Assembly (NCBI GenBank): GCA_963736525.1
Contig: CAVTPF010000004.1
Location: 104,682 to 168,681, forward strand
Source: Bog-473 sp963736525
Lineage (GTDB): Bacteria; Actinomycetota; Acidimicrobiia; Acidimicrobiales; RAAP-2
DNA length: 64,000 nt
Direction: 5' to 3'
Part shown: piece after piece, positions 34,809 through 43,748 of the stretch
How positions within the stretch are numbered: the stretch's first letter is position 1
Layout of the letters: every line of letters starts with the position of its first letter
Notes under the pieces: model-generated
Database searches by the model: none
Seen by the model: the letters and a program-made list of their open reading frames with translations, nothing else
What the model was told of the DNA's origin: nothing
Position numbers and translations under genes: made by a program

Positions 34809-36113
34809 ATGGAACACGACCTGAACCTCGCCGCCCTCGCCGTCGTCTCGGCCTGCGTCGTCGTGTGGGGCCTCGTCTCGGCGCGCCTCGAGCGCTGGAA
34901 CGTCTCGGCGCCCATCGCCTTCGTCGTGCTCGGCCTCGTGGTGACGCACGGGCCGACCACCCTCATCCACTTCAACCTCCACTCGTCGACCATCAGGTCC
35001 CTGGCGGAGGTCGCGCTCGCCCTGGTGCTCTTCGCCGACGCCTCCCGGGTCAACGCCCGCCAGCTCCGGGCCGACCTGGGGGTACCCGTCCGTCTCCTCG
35101 GCATCGGGCTCCCGCTGACCATCGGAGCCGGCACGGCGCTCGCCGCCGGGATCTTCTCAGGTGCCGGGATCTGGGTTGCCGCCGCCATCGGCGCCATCGT
35201 GGCCCCGACCGACGCCGCATTGGGCGCGTCCATCATGGAGGACGAGCGCGTGCCCGCGGGCGTGCGGCGGGTGCTGAACGTCGAGAGCGGCCTGAACGAC
35301 GGCATCGCCACACCCTTCGTCAACCTGTTCCTCGCCGGCGCGGCCACGACGGAAGCGGTGCACGGCGCCTCCACTGCCGCCACGGCCGCCGTGGACCTCG
35401 TCGGTGGGGCCGGCATCGGCATCGGGGTCGGACTCGTGGGCGCAGTGCTCTTGACCCAGGCCCGCAAGCACCAGTGGAGCGCACCGGGCTTCCGCCCGCT
35501 GGCCGTGCTCGCCCTCGCGCTCTTCGCCTACTCCGCCTCGGTGGTGGCGGGGACCAACGGCTTCGTGGCGGCCTTCCTCGCCGGCATGGCCTTCGGAACT
35601 GCCTTCCCCCGCCACGACGACGAGATCCTCGAGTTCTCCGGGGAAGCCGGGACCCTCATGTCGCTCCTGGTGTGGTTCGTCTTCGGTGCCGTCATGCTCA
35701 TCCCGGGCCTCGAGGACGCCACGTGGCGCGATCTCGTCTTCGCGCTGCTCGCGCTGACTGCGGTGCGGATGGTCCCAGTGGCGCTCTCGCTCGCCGGCAG
35801 GGGCCTCGACCGGGCCACGGTGGCGTTCATCGGCTGGTTCGGCCCGCGCGGGCTGGCCAGCGTCGTCTTCGGCCTCATCGCCGTCGACTCCCTCGCACCT
35901 CCCGAGGCGAAGGTCGTCCTCGGCGCGGTCACGGTCACCGTCGCGCTCAGCGTGCTCCTGCACGGCATGTCCGCCGGACCGCTGGCCGCGCGGTACGGCA
36001 AGGTCGCCGGACGGCTGCACCCCGAGCGGCCCGAACACGTCGCGGCGGCACCGATCTCGACCCGGACGCTCCGCAGCCCGCGCGGACTGCAGACCCGGCG
36101 GAGCCCGACGTGA
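34809..36113 (+). CDS. Sodium/proton (CPA1/NhaP-type) antiporter
   Basis: 434 residues, ATG start. About 12 hydrophobic helices. The ion-site motif of the CPA1 branch, ESGLNDG (ND pair), is present, preceded by the broken-helix motif GAIVAPTDAALGASIM. A late-helix GWFGPRGLASVVFGLI contains the conserved Arg. It should exchange protons for Na+ or K+ and help pH and salt balance. There is no C-terminal TrkA/RCK regulatory domain: the last 45 residues are a hydrophilic Arg-rich tail. It is followed on the same strand by the sulfatase after a short repeat-containing gap. Confidence 0.92.
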   Translation: MEHDLNLAALAVVSACVVVWGLVSARLERWNVSAPIAFVVLGLVVTHGPTTLIHFNLHSSTIRSLAEVALALVLFADASRVNARQLRADLGVPVRLLGIGLPLTIGAGTALAAGIFSGAGIWVAAAIGAIVAPTDAALGASIMEDERVPAGVRRVLNVESGLNDGIATPFVNLFLAGAATTEAVHGASTAATAAVDLVGGAGIGIGVGLVGAVLLTQARKHQWSAPGFRPLAVLALALFAYSASVVAGTNGFVAAFLAGMAFGTAFPRHDDEILEFSGEAGTLMSLLVWFVFGAVMLIPGLEDATWRDLVFALLALTAVRMVPVALSLAGRGLDRATVAFIGWFGPRGLASVVFGLIAVDSLAPPEAKVVLGAVTVTVALSVLLHGMSAGPLAARYGKVAGRLHPERPEHVAAAPISTRTLRSPRGLQTRRSPT

Positions 36114-36140
36114 CCCCAGAGACGACGGCCACGGGTTGGC

Positions 36141-36196
36141 GCCTGTTTCCCCGTGACCTGTCCCCCGTGGCCTGTTCCCCGTGACCTGTTCCGTGT
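36141..36196. repeat. Four tandem 14-bp imperfect repeats
   Basis: Units of about 14 bp at 36141-36154, 36155-36168, 36169-36182 and 36183-36196, each close to GACCTGTTCCCCGT. They fill part of the antiporter-sulfatase gap, ending about 30 bp before the sulfatase ATG. Likely slippage-prone; they could also hold repeated binding half-sites. Confidence 0.8.
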
Positions 36197-36227
36197 GCCA
36201 CGCTCCTCTGATGCAGAAGGTGACCTC

Positions 36228-38597
36228 ATGACCGACGACCGCAGCGTCGAGCCCCGCGACACCCCGCCACGTGAGGTCCTGCCCATCCCCGACCGACCGC
36301 ACACCGGGCTGGTCACCTACGACGCCAACGACCCCGACACGTCCTTCCCGCCGATCCTGCCGCTGCGGCCGCCCGCCGGCGCGCCGAACGTCCTGATCAT
36401 CCTGCTCGACGACGTCGGCTTCGGCGCCTCGGGGACCTTCGGCGGCCCGATCGCCACGCCGACGGCGGACCGCCTGGCCCACGCCGGCCTGCGCTACCGG
36501 CGCTTCCACACCACCGCCCTGTGCTCTCCCACCCGCGCCGCGCTGCTGACCGGGCGCAACCACCACACGGTCGGCATGGGGGCGGTGGTCGACCTGGCCA
36601 CCTCGGCGCCGGGCTACACGTCCATGCGGCCCAACACGTGCGCACCCCTCGCCGAGATCCTCCGGCTCAACGGCTACTCGACGGCCCAGTTCGGCAAGTG
36701 CCACGAGGTGCCGCAGTGGGAGTCCAGCCCCCTCGGCCCCTTCGACCGGTGGCCGACGGGGTCGGGATTCGAACACTTCTACGGCTTCGTGGCGGGCGAG
36801 ACGCACCAGTACAGCCCCGCGCTCTACCAAGACACCGTGCCCATCGAGCCGCCGGGCGAGCCGACGTACCACCTGACCGAGGACCTCGCCCAGCGCTGCA
36901 TCGACTGGATCCGCCAGCAGAAGTCCCTCATGCCGGACAAGCCGTTCTTCGCCTATCTCGCACCGGGCGCCACCCACGCCCCGCACCACGTGTGGCCCGA
37001 GTGGGCGGACCGCTACCGGGGGCGCTTCCACCTCGGCTGGGACCACCTGCGCCGCGAGACCTTCGAGCTGCAAAAGCACCTCGGGGTGATCCCGCCCGAC
37101 GCCGAGCTCACCGAGCGGCCGGCCGAGATCCCCGCCTGGGACGACATGCCACCCGAGCTCAAACCCATCCTCGCCCGCCAGATGGAGATCTACGCCGGCT
37201 TCCTCGAGCACGTCGACTTCCACATGGGCCGGGTGGTCGACGCCGTCGGGGAGCTGGGGATCCTCGACGACACGCTGATCTACTACATGATCGGCGACAA
37301 CGGCGCCTCGGCGGAGGGGCAGATCAACGGCACCTTCAACGAACTGTTCACCTTCAACGGCATGGCAGCCGTCGAGACGCCCGAGTTCCTCGCCTCCAAG
37401 CTCGACGAGCTGGGGGGCCCGGACGCCTTCAACCACTACTCGGTGGGCTGGGCCCACGCGATGGACACGCCGTACCAGTGGACCAAGCAGGTGGCGTCGC
37501 ACTGGGGCGGGACCCGCAACGGCCTCGTCGTGCACTGGCCGGCCGGTATCGAGGCCTCGGGGGAGATCCGCGACCAGTTCCATCACGTCGTCGACGTGGC
37601 GCCGACCGTGCTGGACGTGGCGGGCCTGCCCGAGCCGACCTTCGTCCGCGGCGTCATGCAGCACCCGATGGAGGGCGTGTCCATGCGCTACTCCTTCGAC
37701 GACGCCGCGGCCGCGGGACGGCGCGAGACCCAGTACTTCGAGTGCATGGGCAACCGCGGCATCTTCCACAAGGGCTGGACCGCGTGCACCAAGCACCGCA
37801 CGCCGTGGGAGACCGGGGGCATGCCACCCTTCGACGAGGACAGGTGGGAGCTCTACGGGCCCGACGACTGGACCCAGGCCCGCAACCTGGCCGCCGCCGA
37901 GCCGGACAGGCTGCGCGACCTGCAGCGCCTGTGGCTCATCGAGGCGACGCGGCACAACGTGCTGCCGCTGGACGACCGTTCCGTCGAGCGCTTCCTGGCC
38001 TCGCTGGCGGGCCGGCCCGAGCTGGTGACGGGCACCTCGCAGATCCTCTTCGGCGCGATGCAGCGGCTCTCGGAGGGCTCGGTCATCAGTGTGAAGAACC
38101 GCTCCCACGCCGTCACCGCCGAGGTGGAGGTGCCGGAGGGCGGCGGGTCCGGCGTGCTCATCGCCCAGGGGGGCGCCTTCGGCGGGTGGAGCCTCTACCT
38201 GGCCGACGGCACGCCCCGCTACTGCCACAACCTGGTGGGGCTGCGGCGCTTCGTCGTGGCGGGCACCGACGCGGTGCCGCCGGGCGTGCACCAGGTGCGC
38301 ATGGAGTTCGCCGCCGACGGTCCGGGGCTCGGCATCGGCGGCACGGTCACGCTCTACATCGACGGCGCCCCGGTAGGCGCGGGACGTCTCGACGCCACCG
38401 TGCCGCTGGTGTTCTCGGGCGACGAAACGACCGACGTCGGCCGCGACACCGGCACCGCCGTGAGCGACGAGTACCCGGCCCGGGACAACGAGTTCACCGG
38501 CGCCGTGCGCTGGGTGCAGATCGACGTCGACGGGGCCTCCGGGGACCACCTCGTGCACCCCGAGGACCGGCTGCGGGTGATCATGGCCCGGCAGTAA
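36228..38597 (+). CDS. Type I (formylglycine) arylsulfatase
   Basis: 789 residues from the ATG at 36228. The sulfatase signature LCSPTRAALLTGRN carries Cys99, the residue converted to formylglycine. The metal-binding N-terminus NVLIILLDDVGFGASGTF and the later GDNGASAEG and HSV-like NHYSVGWAHAMDTPYQ segments are intact. Length (about 790) and the extra C-terminal jelly-roll-like domain (about 590-789) match the long mycobacterial AtsA/AtsD-type sulfatases rather than 500-residue forms. No signal peptide, so cytosolic. It hydrolyses sulfate esters and releases sulfate. The activating formylglycine-generating enzyme is not in this window. Confidence 0.93.
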   Translation: MTDDRSVEPRDTPPREVLPIPDRPHTGLVTYDANDPDTSFPPILPLRPPAGAPNVLIILLDDVGFGASGTFGGPIATPTADRLAHAGLRYRRFHTTALCSPTRAALLTGRNHHTVGMGAVVDLATSAPGYTSMRPNTCAPLAEILRLNGYSTAQFGKCHEVPQWESSPLGPFDRWPTGSGFEHFYGFVAGETHQYSPALYQDTVPIEPPGEPTYHLTEDLAQRCIDWIRQQKSLMPDKPFFAYLAPGATHAPHHVWPEWADRYRGRFHLGWDHLRRETFELQKHLGVIPPDAELTERPAEIPAWDDMPPELKPILARQMEIYAGFLEHVDFHMGRVVDAVGELGILDDTLIYYMIGDNGASAEGQINGTFNELFTFNGMAAVETPEFLASKLDELGGPDAFNHYSVGWAHAMDTPYQWTKQVASHWGGTRNGLVVHWPAGIEASGEIRDQFHHVVDVAPTVLDVAGLPEPTFVRGVMQHPMEGVSMRYSFDDAAAAGRRETQYFECMGNRGIFHKGWTACTKHRTPWETGGMPPFDEDRWELYGPDDWTQARNLAAAEPDRLRDLQRLWLIEATRHNVLPLDDRSVERFLASLAGRPELVTGTSQILFGAMQRLSEGSVISVKNRSHAVTAEVEVPEGGGSGVLIAQGGAFGGWSLYLADGTPRYCHNLVGLRRFVVAGTDAVPPGVHQVRMEFAADGPGLGIGGTVTLYIDGAPVGAGRLDATVPLVFSGDETTDVGRDTGTAVSDEYPARDNEFTGAVRWVQIDVDGASGDHLVHPEDRLRVIMARQ

Positions 38598-38671
38598 TTC
38601 AGCCCCCGTTGGAGATGCAACCCGATGGCAACCAACGTTGGGACCCCATCGGCCGAAATTAATCGAGTGAG

Positions 38672-41269
38672 GTGGCATCGGGAACGGGCTGCACGTTGCT
38701 GAAACCGGTTCTGGGCAACACTGCCGCGACATTGGGACGACCAGATGCCGCTCTCGCCGGAACGCCCGGGCCGACGAGCGCGCTGCCGACGACCTCGTCC
38801 TCGTTCGACGACTTCGGCTGCCTGGCCGAAGTCTTCCTGCAACTGCCCGACGGCATCATCATGGTCGACGGCGCCGGCCAGGTCGTGTGGGCCAACCGAT
38901 CAGCCGAACGGATCCTCGAGCTCTCGTTGGAGGACTGGCTGGGCCAGTCGGGTCTCGACTTGGTGCACCCCGACGACCACGAGCTGGTGTTCCGGTCGCT
39001 GACGACCATTCAGGACAAGGACGTCGGTACTGCCATAGAGATCCGGATCAACGCGGCATCGGGCTGGCGCCTGGTCGAGCTCGTGGGGACCACGGTCGAG
39101 TGGTTCGGCGAACGTGTCGTCCTCCTGTGCATGCGCGACCTGACCGAGCGGCGCCGGTTCGAGCTGGCCAGCGGGCGCGAGGCTCGCTTCCGGTCGCTCG
39201 TGCACAATGCCGCGTCGGTCATCATGCTCGTCTCGTCGGAGGGCATCCTCGAATCGGTATCGGGCGCCATCACGCGGCTCTTGGGGCACGATCCCGAATT
39301 GCTCGAGCAACGGCCGCTGGTCGACATCGTGGCCCCGCCCGACCGCGCCGCGTTCGAGGCGGCGCTGACGGCCGCCCGCCGCGGAGCGACCGCGGGGCAT
39401 CCGGTCGCCGCCCGGGTGGGCCTGCTCCGGCACGACGGCACGGCCGCCGTCCCGTTCGAATTGAGCATCGTGAACCTGCTGGACGACCCGACCGTCGAGG
39501 GTCTCGTCATCTCCGCCCACGACGCCACGGCGCAGGTGGGCGCCGAGCTCGAGCTGAGCGAAGCGCTCTCGCTGCTCACCGCGACGCTCGATGCCACGGC
39601 GGACGGGATCCTCGTGGTCGACACCGCGGGGAAGATCACCAGCACAAACCGCCGCTTCGCCGAGATCTGGGGTATATCCGACGACGTCCTCGCCAGCCGG
39701 GACGACGCGGAGGCGCTCGCCTTCGCCATCGACCAACTGGTCCACCCCGAGGCCTTCCTGGCCCAGGAGGAGGAGCTCTACACCCAGCCGGAGATCGAGC
39801 GATTCGACACCCTCGAGTTCAAGGATGGGCGCATCGTCGAGCGCCATTCGAGACCGCAGCAGGTGGGTGGCGTCACGGTGGGGCGGGTGTGGAGCTTCCG
39901 GGACGTCACGGACCACAGGCGGCTCGAGGACGAGCTGGCCTATCGGGCGTTCCATGACTCGTTGACGGGGCTGGCCAACAAGGTGCTCTTCCAGGACCGC
40001 CTGGACCACGCACTGGCGCGCATCGAGCGCACCAAGTCCCACCTGGCGGTGCTCTTTCTCGATCTCGACGACTTCAAGACGGTGAACGACAGCCTGGGGC
40101 ACAACGAGGGGGACCAGCTCCTGCGCAGGGTGGCGTCGACCCTGATGTCCTGCCTGGGGATCTCCGACACGGCGGCGCGGCTGGGCGGCGACGAGTTCGC
40201 CGTCCTGATCGAAGACGTGCAGTCCCAGGGGGCGATCACCGAGCTGGCCCAGAGCATCCTCGAAGCGCTGCGGCCGCCCGTCCGCCTGGGGACCAAGTCC
40301 GTGCGCTCCGCGGTGAGCATCGGCATCGCCTTCGACGAGGCGGGCACCACGAGCGAGCAGCTCCTTCGCAACGCCGACATCGCCATGTACAAGGCCAAGA
40401 GCCTCGGCAAGGACAGGTTCGAGGTCTACCACGACGACATGCACGCGTCGGTGCTGGCCCGTCTCGAACTGGCAGAGGAGCTCCGGGCCGCCATCCTCCG
40501 ACGCGACCTCGCCGTGGAGTACCAACCCATCATCGACCTGCACTCGCACCGCGTGGTCGGGCTCGAGGCACTGGTGCGCTGGAGTCACCCGAGTCTCGGC
40601 CTCGTGCCGCCGAGCGTGTTCGTGCCGCTGGCCGAAGAGCTGGGCCTCATCGGCGAAATCGACTCCTTCGTGCTGCGTTCGGCCTGCCGGCAGGCCCGTC
40701 GCTGGCGCGACGAGCAGGTGGGCAACCCGGAGCTGATGATCAGCGTGAACCTGTCGGCCGGCCGACTGGTCGAGCCCTCACTGTCCGATCGGATCGCCGC
40801 CCAGATCCGTGACTGCGGATTCGATCCCCGGTCGTTGATCCTCGAGATCACGGAGAGCGCGATGCTCACCGACGACGACGCCACCGTGCAGAACTTGACG
40901 TCGCTGCGGGCGCTGGGCGTGCGCATCGCGTTGGACGACTTCGGGACGGGGTACTCGTCGTTCTCGCACCTCGATCGGCTGCAGATCGACGTGGTCAAGA
41001 TCGACAAGTCCTTCGTGCAGGCCCTGGGCACCCCCGACGACACGCGAGGCCTCGCGGCAGCCATCGTGCAGCTGTCCCGGACGCTGGGCTACGCGGCCAT
41101 CGCCGAGGGCGTCGAGGAACCGGCCCAGGAGGAGAGCCTGCGCGTACTGGGCTGCGGTCTGGCGCAGGGGTACCACCTGGGCCGGCCGCTCGATGCGGCG
41201 GCGACGGGTCTGCTCCTGGCGGCGGACGACGCCTCGTCGCCCGTGCTCGAGCCCTCCAGCGGAGGCTGA
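38672..41269 (+). CDS. PAS-PAS-PAS-GGDEF-EAL cyclic-di-GMP protein
   Basis: 865 residues, GTG start. No membrane segment. Three PAS domains begin near residues 46, 170 and 300 (LPDGIIMVDGAGQVVWANRS; SVIMLVSSEGILESVSGAIT; ADGILVVDTAGKITSTNRRF). The diguanylate cyclase domain has an intact GGDEF near residue 505; the inhibitory RxxD site before it is absent (Gly replaces Arg). The EAL phosphodiesterase domain (from about 629) keeps LEALVRW, EITESAM, DDFGTGYSSF, KIDKSF and AEGVEE, so it looks active. A cytosolic bifunctional sensor that makes or breaks c-di-GMP in response to a PAS ligand. Confidence 0.95.
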   Translation: MASGTGCTLLKPVLGNTAATLGRPDAALAGTPGPTSALPTTSSSFDDFGCLAEVFLQLPDGIIMVDGAGQVVWANRSAERILELSLEDWLGQSGLDLVHPDDHELVFRSLTTIQDKDVGTAIEIRINAASGWRLVELVGTTVEWFGERVVLLCMRDLTERRRFELASGREARFRSLVHNAASVIMLVSSEGILESVSGAITRLLGHDPELLEQRPLVDIVAPPDRAAFEAALTAARRGATAGHPVAARVGLLRHDGTAAVPFELSIVNLLDDPTVEGLVISAHDATAQVGAELELSEALSLLTATLDATADGILVVDTAGKITSTNRRFAEIWGISDDVLASRDDAEALAFAIDQLVHPEAFLAQEEELYTQPEIERFDTLEFKDGRIVERHSRPQQVGGVTVGRVWSFRDVTDHRRLEDELAYRAFHDSLTGLANKVLFQDRLDHALARIERTKSHLAVLFLDLDDFKTVNDSLGHNEGDQLLRRVASTLMSCLGISDTAARLGGDEFAVLIEDVQSQGAITELAQSILEALRPPVRLGTKSVRSAVSIGIAFDEAGTTSEQLLRNADIAMYKAKSLGKDRFEVYHDDMHASVLARLELAEELRAAILRRDLAVEYQPIIDLHSHRVVGLEALVRWSHPSLGLVPPSVFVPLAEELGLIGEIDSFVLRSACRQARRWRDEQVGNPELMISVNLSAGRLVEPSLSDRIAAQIRDCGFDPRSLILEITESAMLTDDDATVQNLTSLRALGVRIALDDFGTGYSSFSHLDRLQIDVVKIDKSFVQALGTPDDTRGLAAAIVQLSRTLGYAAIAEGVEEPAQEESLRVLGCGLAQGYHLGRPLDAAATGLLLAADDASSPVLEPSSGG

Positions 41270-41341
41270 CCCCGACCGGAGCCATGCCGATGCGTGCGCC
41301 GTGCACGCATGCCGTCCGTGGGGCGTGGTTAGGTTGTGGCG

Positions 41342-42289
41342 ATGCGGAAGCCACTGGCGATGCAAGAGCCACGATCGCCCCGGTTCGTGCTGGCGACGCT
41401 GGCCGCCCTGACCACGCTGGCCACGGTGGCCGCCCTGACCACGGTGGTCACGATGACCGTCCCCGGTGCAGTCCCGGTGGCCGCCGCCTCGGCGCCCACC
41501 TACTACGTGTCGCTCGGGGACTCCTATTCGGTGGGCTACCAGCCCGACCTGGGGTCGACACCCGGCTACACGGTCTACGTGGCCCAGCGGACCCATCTGA
41601 CCCTGGTCAACTTCGGGTGCGGCGGAGCGACGACCTCGTCCATCCTCAACGCGGTCGGGTGCCCCGATGTGCTGCCGCACACGGCGGGCGGCATGACCTA
41701 CCCGACGACGACGCAGATCGCCGCCGCCGAGGCCTTCATCACGGCCCACCGCGGCCACATCGGTCTCATCACGGTCTCCATCGGGGGCAACGACGTGACC
41801 TCGTGTGCGCTCTCGAAGAACCCGCTCGGCTGCGTCGGCACCGCGGTGAGCGGCATCTCCACCAACGTCACGTCGCTCGCCTCGGACCTGCGCAGCGCGG
41901 CGGGGCCAAAGGTGCCCATCATCGGGTTGACCTACCCCGACGTCATCCTGGGCAGCTACGTCTACCCGACCCGGCCGCCCGCCGCGGGCACGGTCTCCCT
42001 GGCCAAGTTGTCGGTGACCGCCTTCAAGCTGCTCATCAACCCGGCCTTGTCCAAGGCGTACGCCAACTCGGGGGCGGCCTTCGTCGACGTGACGGCGGCG
42101 ACGGGTGCGTACACCTCGCTGAACCGGACCGTGCGCACCAAGGCCTACGGCACCATCCCGGTCCCGGTGGCCAGCGTCTGCACGCTCACCTGGTTCTGCG
42201 CCCAGGGCAACATCCACGCCAAGACGCCGGGCTACACCCTGATCGGGAAGTTGGTGGTAGCCCGCTACGCCACCATGAAGCGGAGTTAG
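41342..42289 (+). CDS. Secreted SGNH/GDSL esterase-lipase
   Basis: 315 residues from the ATG at 41342 (a GTG two codons earlier is possible). A signal peptide (hydrophobic core FVLATLAALTTLATVAAL; cleavage after VAAASA) targets it outside. Catalytic blocks: block I GDSYSVGY, block III IGGNDV, block V NIHAKTPGY with the Asp/His-type end. Four or more cysteines may form disulfides, as in Streptomyces esterases. It hydrolyses lipid or acyl esters. Followed at 14 bp by an alpha/beta hydrolase gene, so the two are probably one operon. Confidence 0.9.
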   Translation: MRKPLAMQEPRSPRFVLATLAALTTLATVAALTTVVTMTVPGAVPVAAASAPTYYVSLGDSYSVGYQPDLGSTPGYTVYVAQRTHLTLVNFGCGGATTSSILNAVGCPDVLPHTAGGMTYPTTTQIAAAEAFITAHRGHIGLITVSIGGNDVTSCALSKNPLGCVGTAVSGISTNVTSLASDLRSAAGPKVPIIGLTYPDVILGSYVYPTRPPAAGTVSLAKLSVTAFKLLINPALSKAYANSGAAFVDVTAATGAYTSLNRTVRTKAYGTIPVPVASVCTLTWFCAQGNIHAKTPGYTLIGKLVVARYATMKRS

Positions 42290-42302
42290 GAGACCCCGTC
42301 GC

Positions 42303-43055
42303 ATGGCCCTTATCGTCCTCGTCCACGGAGCCTTCAACGAGCTCTGGGGCCCGCGTGAGCTCCACGCCCGCTGGGTCCCGGCCCTGCGCGACGGCCTCTG
42401 GAGCGCCGGCACCGACATCGAGCCCGACCACGTGTCCGTCTCGTTCTACGGCGATCTCTTCCGGCACGACCCCGAGACCGAGCCGGCACCCGACGAGGCG
42501 ACACGCGCCGGCGTGGCCGACATGCTGCACGAGACGCTCGGCGACGAGATGCTGACCACCCTGTCGCAGGCGGCCGGCAAGGCGACCTTCGAACGCACGG
42601 TGGACATGGTCGGGCGGATGATGAGCACACCGGACCTGCAGGACATGGTGCAGCGCCGGGTGGCCGAGGCGGTCACGCCGGACACCCGCATCATCGTCGC
42701 CCACTCCCTGGGCACGCTCGTCGCCTACAACGCGCTGGTCCGCCATCCCGAGTGGGAGATCGACACGTTCGTCACCTTGGGCTCCCCGCTCGGTTCGTCG
42801 ATGCTCGTCCAGAGCATGGTGCAGCACGACGAACACGGTGACCCGCTGTGGCCGGGATCGGTGCGGCACTGGGTCAACATCGCGGCCGTCGGCGACCACG
42901 CCTGTGCCGAGCCCCGGCTGTCCGCGGTCTTCGGTGACCGCGTCATCGACCGACTTGTCGACAACGGCCACCGGGCTCACGACCCGCAGCCCTACATGAA
43001 CCACCGGACCACGGGGTCGGTGCTGGCTCAGGCCATCGCCCGCTCGCGGGCGTAG
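42303..43055 (+). CDS. Alpha/beta-hydrolase-like protein
   Basis: 250 residues, ATG with AGGAGACC about 9 nt upstream. Strand-1 IVLVHGAF, nucleophile elbow AHSLGT (Ser), a late acidic GDHACAEP and a C-terminal His in PYMNHRTTG make a plausible Ser-Asp-His set. The first glycine of the classical GxSxG is replaced by Ala (AHSLG). A helical insertion (about 60-115) replaces part of the cap. No signal peptide, so cytosolic. Likely co-transcribed with the secreted esterase. Substrate unknown. Confidence 0.75.
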   Translation: MALIVLVHGAFNELWGPRELHARWVPALRDGLWSAGTDIEPDHVSVSFYGDLFRHDPETEPAPDEATRAGVADMLHETLGDEMLTTLSQAAGKATFERTVDMVGRMMSTPDLQDMVQRRVAEAVTPDTRIIVAHSLGTLVAYNALVRHPEWEIDTFVTLGSPLGSSMLVQSMVQHDEHGDPLWPGSVRHWVNIAAVGDHACAEPRLSAVFGDRVIDRLVDNGHRAHDPQPYMNHRTTGSVLAQAIARSRA

Positions 43056-43079
43056 CGGCCACCGGCGCCCCGGGGTTCC

Positions 43080-43711
43080 ATGTCGGCGACGCGCCCCCCG
43101 ACGTCGACCCCGACGCGGTCCTCGATGCCGCAGCGACGTGCTACCTGCGCCTGGGCGTCGCCCAGACCACGGCGGCGGACATCGCCCGCGGCGTCGGCAT
43201 CTCGCGCGCCACCCTCTACCGCCGGTTCGGGAGCCACACCGAGATCTTCCTGGCGGTGCTGGCCCGCGAGTCGGTCGCCATGGCGGCCGACGCCGAGGTG
43301 CACCTGGCGCAGTACAGCGATCCGCGCCAACGGATCCTCGAGGGGTTGCTCTTCGCCATCGGCGAGATACGCCGCCGGCCCGTCCATGCCGCCGTGTTCG
43401 GCGGGGAGTCGGCCGCCTGGGCGGCCACGCAGGCCATGCAGATCGAGGCCCTGCACCGCATCGGTACGGCCGGCGTCCGCCCCCTCGTGGAGGGATCGAT
43501 CGCCGCCGGCGCCATGTCCGAGCGCGACATGGTGGACCTGGTCGACTGGATCCTGCGCATCCTCATCTCCTACGCCGCCGTACCGGGGGCCGGGGGCAGG
43601 ACACCCGCCGAGGTGCGCCGCCAGTTGGCCGGGTGGTTCGTCCCGGCGTTCGAGGCCCACATGTTCGAGGCCCACATGGGTGGCACGCCCCGGGAGGGCG
43701 TGAGACACTGA
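43080..43711 (+). pseudogene. TetR-family regulator with apparent frameshift
   Basis: From about 43101 the frame ending at 43711 reads a textbook TetR protein: TTAADIARGVGISRATLYRR followed by FGSHTEIF, then a helical ligand domain. That frame has no ATG, GTG or TTG before 43256, which lies inside the recognition-helix region. An ATG at 43080 opens in another frame. Adding one C to the C6 tract at 43094-43099 would join the two into an intact protein of about 210 residues starting MSATRPPDVDPDAVLDAA. So there is either a sequencing/assembly indel, a real frameshift, or homopolymer-based switching. If intact, it probably controls the following quinone-reductase/sulfotransferase pair. Confidence 0.7.
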
Positions 43712-43726
43712 CCGCAACGCGTCTCA
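43701..43726. promoter_or_regulatory. Candidate TetR operator
   Basis: TGAGAC-N14-GTCTCA, a 6-bp perfect inverted repeat straddling the TetR stop codon and lying 22 bp before the quinone-reductase ATG. Its right arm overlaps the 8-bp palindrome CTCATGAG (43723-43730). Position suggests control of the downstream operon; unproven. Confidence 0.35.
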
Positions 43727-43748
43727 TGAGTCGTCGGGGGGTCCGAGG

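Noticed and set aside
35157..38732. Very long minus-strand open frame antisense to the antiporter end and sulfatase
   Set aside because: It mirrors GC-rich codon bias of the plus-strand sulfatase and antiporter; the translation is His/Val/Gly/Arg-rich with no domain, while the plus strand has clear motifs.
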